The position numbers were made by a program, and so were the translations under genes. Below, piece after piece: positions 1-10,400 of a stretch of DNA of 64,000 bases (position 1 is the stretch's first letter; every line of letters starts with the position of its first letter). Below the pieces are notes generated by a model, which ran no database searches, was not told the origin of the DNA, and saw only the letters and a program-made list of their open reading frames with translations. Origin of the DNA: Halisarca cf. caerulea (lineage: Eukaryota; Porifera; Demospongiae; Chondrillida; Halisarcidae); assembly GCA_963170055.1 (NCBI GenBank), contig CAUJGJ010000129.1:383201-447200 (forward strand), given 5' to 3'.

Positions 1-103
1 AATCGGCCTATCTTTATTATAATAAGATAGAATGCATTAATTTTATGCATATACACAATGCCAGATTGGTAAATTTTTACTCAATAATAATTGCAGAGAA
101 ATC

Positions 104-271
104 ATGATTGCAGAGAATGTTTACATGAACAGCACCACACTGGATAACCAAGGTCATGTTTCCAGTCACCCAACATATTCTGACAGAGTGGACTATACAG
201 AGGACAAGGAAACAACTCACGGTTCGTCCCTGGATGATGTTACAGTGGCAAACCGAAACCTCATTGGAAAG
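104..271 (+). CDS. Dispanin-like gene, exon 1 in window
   Basis: 56 codons rich in Ser/Thr/Asp, no hydrophobic segment. It ends at AAG followed by the donor gtaaat. The frame is open to the left of the ATG and a possible acceptor (ttgcag) ends at 96, so this may be an internal exon rather than the start. Confidence 0.55.
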
Positions 272-2595
272 GTAAATGTGTTAACTGCTACCTTATTACG
301 AAAGTAGCCTCTGACCAATGGCCGTGCCATGTTAAACACATCCATACATACATACATAAGACTCATAGCAGCGTTCTCCCCAGAAATATATAATTACAAC
401 CGTGTCAAATATGTACGTATATACATACATATACAGGGTTATAATCTATGGTCAATTTTTTTTTGGGGGGGGGGGGATCCTACACATCTGTATATGTACG
501 TACACACGCACACACAGCACTCTGCAAGCATGTGTATTCAGTGACATGAAAACCACACTCATGCATGCAGCATGCACATCAGGTTTTCTTTCAGAATAGT
601 CCAAAGACGGGGTAATGGCAAAGTATAGTGATGTATGGGGGGGGCAGATACGTATACGTATGTATGTGAAATGATAGTGGTCTAAACTAGGGTGGTCTGG
701 GGGTATGCTCCCCCAGCAAAATTTTTAGTTTTCATGCCTCATAAGGTGATTAATGAGGCTGTTTTACGCCACTCAAACTGTTTCTGAATACAGTACACAG
801 ATCAGTCTGTTGCAATTGTGCATGTGTGTTATAGCTAGGATAACATTTCAACGGAGAGGTACCCCCTGTGCCCCTTTCCCTCTACAAGAAACCCTGCACA
901 TGCAAATATGCACAAGTACATACCTATGCACGAATAAATTCTTGCATGAATGTGTATGTACTTACCAGTGGTCTTTCTTCCTGTCATTTGTACAACAAAT
1001 ATGTGGTAACTATGTATGTAGTGGAGATACAACATTGTACATATTAATACAGTGTGTCTATTGATGATACATACTCTATGTGTCTCATGCATATGGCAAG
1101 TACATGTAGCATTGGTTGATTCACATTGAAAACAGTATACAGTATAATCTCGTCAATTCGAATCAGGATAATTCAAAAATAAGCATAAATCGAAGCTCTG
1201 CACAAGAACCATATTTTTGCATATAATTAGTATGATGCAATTTGAACTTCCTATGATGAAATCAGTATTATTCGAAGTGTAATTTTGCTGTTACCAGCTG
1301 TGAAGTGGATGAAAATGAGCAAAAACAAGGCTATGCTGACTCCAAGCACCATGCCAGGATATTTGAAGAGAAGCTCAAGGCAGGTTTCTATCTAGGATTA
1401 AAATTTTGGGGGGGAAGCTTGAGTATTACAGTGAATGACTGCCGCGCAAGATATACATGTAGATTTGATGCATGTATTGTATGTATATAGCAGGGTGATG
1501 GGGGGGGGGGGGGGGGGGGGGGGGTAATCACAAAGTATAATAGGGGGGTCAGGTACATGTATGCATAGAAATTCTATACTATGTAGTATAGAATATCTAT
1601 GATGTATGTAGGTATCCTAGACATAAAACACATGTATGCAGTGTAGTGATAATAAAGGTGCATGCAGATATTGTTATGGAGTGCAGGGGTATATATACAT
1701 ATGAAACTAGGGGGGTCTGGGGGCATGCCCCCCCAGGGAAAATTCTAGTTTTAAGGCTAGTGCACACATAACACGTAACGTCGACGCATTCGCAAGCGGA
1801 TCGCAATTGGGTTGCGCTATCCAATGCCCATATATTGGGCAACGAAAATTTAAGCGGGACATTTGCAGAAGATGGTACGGTATTTAGTTGTTCCTAAAAC
1901 CTCCTTTTTCGAGGAAAGTAGATCGTTTTTGTCAAAATATGCTTCATCCGACAATTATAGTATACAATTCGCTTTGTTCGTAGGCAGAGATTGTCACGGT
2001 TGCCGTTCGTCGCAGCCTAGCCTGTTTTTTATGCTTCTGTCGCACTCCTACTGTTACTATTTGTGAGAAGAAAGCGTATGAAGAGTACCCGTATTTCTAG
2101 GAGAATGTGGGTAAGAGCAATATTCAAAAAAAGATGGCAGCAAGGAGAATACCATCATTTAGTTCAAGAAATGCGGCTGCAGGACATCGAGAGTTTCTTT
2201 AGGTATTTCAGGATGACCCCCCAGCAATTCGACAGGCTACTGCGACTAACAAGGAACAAAAGAAAAAAGAAAATCAGCTGCAGAGGCCATTCTTATGGCC
2301 TACGTCTACGTAAAAAGTTGAACTCCGTTCAAGTCTTGCGTAACGTACATGACGTTGACGGCGTGCAATTCGAAAACAATGCTCACAAGAGCGCAACCGC
2401 AACGCAGAGCGAACCGTTAACGTTACGTAACATGTGTGCATCGGCCTTTAAGGTGAGATAATGTTGCATTTGAGGCCATTTTAGACCATTCAAAGCCGAT
2501 TTTCACACTCAAGTAGGGCCTTCTCTATAGTAATAAAATGAGTGCTTTTGTGTATACATGTGCACACGTGTGTATGTGCATGTGTGCATGCATGC

Positions 2596-2626
<31 letters not shown>

Positions 2627-2629
2627 TGT

Positions 2630-2688
<59 letters not shown>

Positions 2689-2691
2689 TGT

Positions 2692-2746
<55 letters not shown>

Positions 2747-2974
2747 TGCATGCCCATGTATATTATGGAGTGCAGGAGTATATACGTACTTAACTAGAGG
2801 GATCTGGAGGCATGCCTCCCTACTAGTCCCTAGGGAAAATTTTAATTTTTAGGTTATATAATGTTGCATTTGAGGCCATTTTAGACCATTCAATGCTGAT
2901 TTTGACACTCAAGTAGGGCCTTCTCTATAGTAGTGAAACGAGTGCCTGTGTGTATACATGTGCATAGATATATG

Positions 2975-3010
<36 letters not shown>

Positions 3011-3790
3011 TGCACGCCTGGATATATTATGGAGTGCAGGAGTATACGTACTTAACTAGAGGGGTCTTGGGGCATGCCCTCTAGGGAAAATTTGAGATTT
3101 TAGGTTATACAAGGTTTTATTTGAGGCCATTTTGGATCATAAAAGATAAATTTTGACACTCAAGTAGGGCCTACTCCATAGTAATTTGTATTGCAGTTGG
3201 AATTTTTTTGGGGTGGAAGCTTCTCCCCCCCCCCCACTGGATAGAACCCTGCAAGGCTAGAATTTACTTTCTGTTTTCAACTTGTCTGATTTTCCCTTTC
3301 TTTGGTGCACAACTGAGAAAACAATACTTCCATACGCTACATAATACAGTATGCAAAATGTTACTACAGTAAAATTTCTTTGATTAGAACCTTGATTTTC
3401 CAGTAAAAAAGTTCTAATTATCCATAAGTTCTAATTAACCAACCACATATGTACTCCATACATTAGGAATGGTACACTCACAGGGTTCTATCTAGGATTA
3501 AAATTTTGGGGGGGAAGCCGGCTTGAGTATTACAGTGAATGACTGCCGCGCAAGATATACACATAGATTTGGTGTATGTATTGTATGTATATAGCAGGGT
3601 GATGGGGGGGGGGGGGGGGGGTACTTACAAAGTATAGTAGGGGGGCAGGTACATGTATGTATATGTGGTATCCTAGACATCTCTAAAACACATGCAGTGC
3701 AGTGATAATAGAGGTGTATGCTGCATTGTAGATATGTATATGGAGTGCAGGGGTATATATATACATATGAAACTAGGGGGGTCTGGGGCA

Positions 3791-3824
<34 letters not shown>

Positions 3825-4352
3825 AGGGAAAATTTGAGTTTTTAGGTGAGATAATGTTGCATTTGAGGCCATTATAGACCATTCAAGGCCAATTTTCACA
3901 CTCAAGTAGGGCCTTCTAATACAATGAGTGCCTGTATGTGTGTTGCACACGTTTGTATGTGCATGTGTGCATGCACGCGTGTGTGTGTGTGTGTGTGTGT
4001 GTGTTTGTGCATGCCCATATATATTATGGAGTGCAGGAGTATACATACTTAACTAGAGGGATCTGGAGGCATGCCTCCCTAGGGGAAATTTGGGTTTTTA
4101 GGTTATATAATGTTGCATTTGAGGCCATTTTAGACCATTCAAGGTAAACTTTGACACTCAAGTAGGGCCTACTCCATAGTAATTTGTATTGCAGTTGGAA
4201 TTTTTTTGGGGGTGGAAGCTAGGGAGTTTGGGGTGGAAGCTTCCCCCCCCGCCCCCCCACTGGATAGAACCCTGACTCATGAATGTTTGAATTAAGCCAG
4301 ATATTCTAATTATCATGATTCTAATTATTGAGATTTTACTGTATATGTATGT

Positions 4353-4405
<53 letters not shown>

Positions 4406-7400
4406 TATTCTAACATACGTATGTATGTTCTGTCTGAACAGTATCATGTAGAGAATGGCTCCCATGATCCAATGGAAATTTTACTTTGGTCGGAACAAGA
4501 TGATGATGTCGTGGACCGACTAGAGCATATTCCATCATTTCAGGTGAGCTGATGTGATGTTGAATGGACAGGTGTACTGTAGTAGGAATACTAAAGGTAC
4601 TTATGTACATTAATTTTATATTCAATATCTGCTGAAATGGTTACCGAATGTTAACTATTGTCAATTTTGCATGTTCCGTTCGATGAAGCAGTACCATCAC
4701 AATGATGCTATATACACCTACGTATGCAGTCATGGTTTGTGCATACATATGTACATACCTTCTTATACACATAAAAAATTTGAAAAATCTTCCATTGCGA
4801 TAGATTCGTTGTGTTTTACACTTCACTGCTTCTTTCCTAGAAGAGCACTAGACTAAGTATGAATGCAATGTTTCTGGAATCTGCCCTTTTTGTTCATGCA
4901 CTTGTAATGTTTTGCAAACCCCAAATTCCTTGCCTGAGGAATGTGTGCTAGCATGTGTACCAAACACAAGGTGCATAGTTGTTGTTACATTTGTTGTTAT
5001 ATTACATGACCATAATTTATAAGTTACAGATGAACCTTGTTATAATGAGCCCTAAATATATACAATGAACTCCTGATACGGTCAAATCTCACTATCACAA
5101 ACCCTTTCAGGACCACTGAAAAGGTTCACTATGGTTGCTTTTGTATGTGTAGCAAGCTCCATCCAGGTGTATGTGTAGCAAGCTCCATCCAGGTGTATGT
5201 GTAGCAAGCTCCATCCAGGTGTATGTGTAGCAAGCTCCATCCAGGTGTACATGTAGAAAGCTCCATCCAGGTGTATGTGTAGCAAGCTCCATCCAGGTGT
5301 ATGTGTAGCAAGCTCCATCCAGGTGTACATGTAGAAAGCTCCATCCAGGTGTATGTGTAGCAAGCTCCATCCAGGTGTATGTGTAGCAAGCTCCATCCAG
5401 GTGTATGTGTAGCAGGCTCCATCCAGGTGTATGTGTAGCAGGCTCCATCCAGGTGTATGTGTAGCAGGCTCCATCCAGGTGTATGTGTAGCAAGCTCCAT
5501 CCAGGTGTACGTGTAGCAAGCTCCATCCAGGTGTATGTGTAGCAAGCTCCATCCAGGTGTACGTACATGTAGAAAGCTCCATCCAGGTGTATGTGTAGCA
5601 AGCTCCATCCAGGTGTATGTGTAGCAAGCTCCATCCAGGTGTATGTGTAGCAAGCTCCATCCAGGTGTACGTGTAGCAAGCTCCATCCAGGTGTATGTGT
5701 AGCAAGCTCCATCCAGGTGTACGTGTAGCAAGCTCCATCCAGGTGTACGTGTAGCAAGCTCCATCCAGGTGTACGTGTAGCAAGCTCCATCCAGGTGTAC
5801 GTGTAGCAAGCTCCATCCAGGTGTACGTGTAGCAAGCTCCATCCAGGTGTACGTGTAGCAAGCTCCATCCAGGTGTACGTGTAGCAAGCTCCATCCAGGT
5901 GTACGTGTAGCAAGCTCCATCCAGGTGTATGTGTAGCAAGCTCCATCCAGTTGTATGTGTAGCAAGCTCCATCCAGGTGTATTTGCATGCATCTGTGCCA
6001 ACTGTTTTCTCTCACTAGTCAACAATAACACTGCAAGTCTCTCACTCAGCACTTCATTAACACTCACTATGTGTTTGAATCTTTAAGTATGCGTATCTAT
6101 TATATGCATGTCTTATATGCAATGTTTCAAATCTTTATTTCTTACCGCAGAAACATAAATCTTCAATGTCCCCATCCCCTGAGATGTATGTTAACTCAAT
6201 TCCTTGCTCCCTGAACTTCCACACTTCTATGAAGTCTCAAGCAATGGACACGATAAGTGTTCCAGGACATGTAGCATCTGTGTCTAAGGACTGCTGTCAT
6301 TCCAGCTCCCTCAAGAAAAGTTATTCATTTGACTTGCCAAGACCTTTAGTGCAAACTGTACATGTGCCAGCAGTTGAGGTGTGTACATGATATGTACATA
6401 CCAGTCTAGCTACGTACATGCATATACATACTGTAGCTAGTCCACATACTGTACATACATACATGTATACCAGTGTAGTCAGAAGCACAACAATCTACTT
6501 ACATACATTCCTTAAAGTCTGCATGAGTGCACATACGTACATGCATACCTGTCCACATGCATACATGCTTAACAGTATACATGCGTACATGCATGCCTGT
6601 CTGCATGCATATAATATTATGCGTAAAGCATTTCACTCTGCTCATGCATGGTAAAGTGTGCACTTTACAAAACTGTTCTCATGTCATAAATATAAAATTG
6701 TAATACAGTGAATATTTGTTAATCGGCCCCCACTTAATCTGCAGCTGCCAAACCGCTTTACCTGCCATAATTTTTTTCAACGAATTCAAATGTATGTTAG
6801 TATTATACACATAATCTGCCATTCCATAAATCCGTCAACCGCCATTTTTTTCTTGAACCAATTAGCACTTACGCATGTATTTTAGTAACAGATAATCCAC
6901 CAATTTAGTCAAAATTTCAAAAGATGTAGGCTAGGAAGGCCATTGTAACTGATGTCATCCTTTGGGAAAGGGTATATAAAAGATTCACACAGTGGCTAAA
7001 TTGCATGGGACAAGTTCACAGAATCAGGTGGTTGGCTGCAGCGTTTTAAGGCCAGACATGGTATATATTTGCCTGGTGATCTTCGTGGAGAGTCAGCTTC
7101 AAATAATGAAGACATTACCTCGGCTCGCTTGGAATTGAAGACAATTCTTAATTAATGCATATGATCCTAATAGATATCTACAATAAGCGTAAATTATATA
7201 ATCCGCCATGTGCATTAATCCACGTACAAAATGTGGTCCTAACCAATTGTGGGGAATTAATGAATATTCAGTGTATTTATCAAAGGCAAATTTATAGAGT
7301 AAAAATTCATAAAGAAATGATCTCTTAGAGTGAAAATTTGGACAATATTATTATAGTGAATGAATTCATGTGACCTAGTAAGTATTCAACTATAAAAATG

Positions 7401-10400
7401 TATCTGGTTATGAATGTCGATTATTATAGTGATGAATTTTCAATGTACCCTGAGATTTGTTATTAGTTTCCATCATCTTCTATCATCTGCCTTTGGAGAG
7501 TAATTCACTCAAAATTGAAAATATTATGTATAATGCATAACATGTATGTACATATATGTACATGTGGTATGTTGCATGGATGTTATCAAAGGATGCATTG
7601 TGCACACATTCACGATGTAAGCACACTTCTTTATGATGTGTGTACAGTGTAAGCCTTTGTAATCTTTCCACACTTTCAATACTAATTAATTGGCAGTTGT
7701 CAATGGCAACAACAAGTGAGAAAGTTCTCATCACACTTTCATTGCACAAACTAGACTAGGGAACATGCCGCATATTATTTGTCGAAGCCCTTGTAACTTA
7801 TTAGCCTCGATATTGGTGTGTCTACAACGCTACAGCCGCACAAAGGGTACTGCAAGTAATACTTGTATCCTGGTTTGTGGGCCAATTATATATGGGTGAA
7901 TCAATTTAAGGAAAACGTGTGCTGACATTTGTGATGTAGCACAGGTCACTGGTGTCCACACACTTCCTAATTGATGTTGCACACTTCCTAATTGATGTTG
8001 CACACGTCCTAATTGATGTTGCACACTTCTTAGTTGATCTTATTGTAAGTGACTAAAACTGATCAACTCTAGATTAGTTATATCCTGTCCAGGTGTGCTG
8101 CAGCAGAAAAATAAAGTGCTGATGACGACGTACCTCGGCTTTGTCCTCAGTCAACCAGCACTGTTTTTCTGCTGCGCAGCCACACCTGGACAGGATACAA
8201 CTAATACATGTACACATGTGGGAACATACAAGTGCCAACCACCACATGTGTATATATCTACATACTTCCTTTTAAGTTTGTATGACTATTGCCTGTACAT
8301 CAATTCTAATGTTTAGAATCGATATACTATGTCTTCTTCATTCTTCTCAGTGTGTAAAAACACAAGAACCACTACCTCGGTCGATGTCCACAATTTCCAA
8401 GTTCTCCACATTTTCTCAACGATTTTTCCACCGATGGGACAGCAGATTCCGAAGGGTAGGATTGCATGGAATATTTGTATGTATCTACAATCATACATAT
8501 ATGTCATGTACTTTGGCCTGTTAAGTACGTATCAAGCATTCATGAAGCTGCATCCCTTTGTGAGTTGCCTGTATCAAAGCCAGATCAACTTAAAGTAGTA
8601 CATATAAAATTTACACATGCACAGTCACATATCACATTAATTTGATTTATATCTGAAAAAAAAAAATATTCAACCAGTCTGTTTTATCTGACATCTGGTT
8701 ATCTAACACCAGGTTTATCCAACACCTGGTTTACCCAACACCTAGCTGGTTTATCCAACACCTGATTTATCCAACACCTGGTTTATCCAACACCTGATTT
8801 ATCCAACACCTGGTTTATCCAACACCTGATTTATCCAACACCTGGTTTATCCAACACCTGATTTATCCAACACCTGGTTTATCCAACACCTGGTTTATCC
8901 AACACCTGGTTTATCCAACACCTGATTTATCCAACACCTGGTTTATCCAACACCTGGTTTATCCAACACCTGGTTTATCCAACACCTGGTTTATCCAACA
9001 CCTGGTTTATCCAACACCTGGTTTATCCAACACCTGATTTATCCAGCACCTGGTTTATCCAACACCTGGTTTATCCAACACCTGGTTTATCCAACACCTG
9101 GTTTATCCAACACCTGGTTTATCCAACACCTGGTTTATCCAACACCTGGTTTATCCAACACCTGGTTTATCCAACACCTGGTTTATCCAACACCTGGTTT
9201 ATCCAACACCTGGTTTATCCAACACCTGGTTTATCCAACACCCGGTTTATCCAACACCCGGTTTATCCAACACCCGGTTTATCCAACACCCGGTTTATCC
9301 AACACCCGGTTTATCCAACACCCGGTTTATCCAACACCCGGTTTATCCAACACCCGGTTTATCCAACACCCGGTTTATCCAACACCCGGTTTATCCAACA
9401 CCCGGTTTATCCAACACCCGGTTTATCCAACACCCGGTTTATCCAACACCCGGTTTATCCAACACCCGGTTTATCCAACACCTGGTTTATCCAACACCCG
9501 GTTTATCCAACACCTGGTTTACCCAACACCTGGTTTATCCAACACCTGGTTTATCCAACACCTGGTTTATCTGACACATTTCACACATGTACGTATTCCC
9601 TCCAAATATAGAACTTGAGCATGCATACACGTTCACCTGTAAATATGTTGCCGAATATGTATGCATACTTTTGTTGCATACTACTGCCCGTAGATACCTG
9701 CATATTACGTATATCTGTAATTCTGTAGATACTATCCAGTAGATACGTGTATACGCATTCCTGTTTGTCACTTGTCTCAGTGCCCTATTTTGCCATGTCA
9801 GTGATCCTTCACCGTAGTACACTGCACTTCCCTTCCAGTGCATGTAATGGTATCTTCAAAATGGACTAAGTTGCTTTATGCATGCAGTTGTACAGTACAT
9901 ATTGTTATGTGCACATCTACTAATGCATTGCATGAATTGCATACCAAGGTGCTGCACTTTCACAACTTGAATGGAGTATAACTCAATCATTGTCTTCTCC
10001 ACAGACCATGTACCTGCCAGGAAGACGAAGGAATCATGATAGTCAATTTGTGACATCTTTCTCTATGGCCGAAGACTACCTGTCCTTGAGCATAGCACTG
10101 TTCTTGCTGTGTGTTGGTATCAACCCATTTTGCCTAGTTCTTGTTGTGCCTTCCATAATACTATCTTCAAAGGTTAGCTCTACAGTATTTTTGGACTTTT
10201 ATGTTACTATATACACTATAAGCCAAACACCCTTGGAACTAAAATATGGATAGATTTAGAGCTAGAGGTTATATTATGTACACATAATATAATATTATAG
10301 AGTAGGACTTGAAAAGGCAACCAGTTTCATAGGCGGTGGAACCAGGGGGGGGAGTCCCCCCCTAAATTATTATGCAATAATACTAATGACTGTGGCTTTA

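Larger units (their letters stand above)
1381..3251 (+). mobile_element. hAT-like non-autonomous DNA transposon 1
   Basis: Ends CAGG..TTCTATC / GGATAGAACCCTG form inverted repeats, continued by G-rich (left) and C-rich (right) runs. The host sequence CAAGG is duplicated exactly on both sides (1376-1380 and 3252-3256). A second element with the same ends and a different 5-bp duplication lies at 3481. CAGGG ends suit hAT; most hAT elements make 8-bp duplications, but a 5-bp class is known. No transposase is present. The interior has tandem copies of a block with a TG microsatellite and a nested Harbinger element. Confidence 0.8.

Noticed and set aside
1305..1490. Short frame DENEQKQGYADSKHHARIFE as a host exon
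   Set aside because: Looks mildly coding but has no donor before the hAT-like insertion, and the empty site gives no GT; left unassigned.
5082..6067. Three long (about 300-residue) minus-strand open frames
   Set aside because: All arise from the 26-bp minisatellite, whose length is not a multiple of three and which lacks stops; no start context, splice site or domain supports translation.
8687..9576. CRISPR-like array
   Set aside because: Units are directly adjacent, without spacers, and the genome is animal-like; it is a minisatellite.
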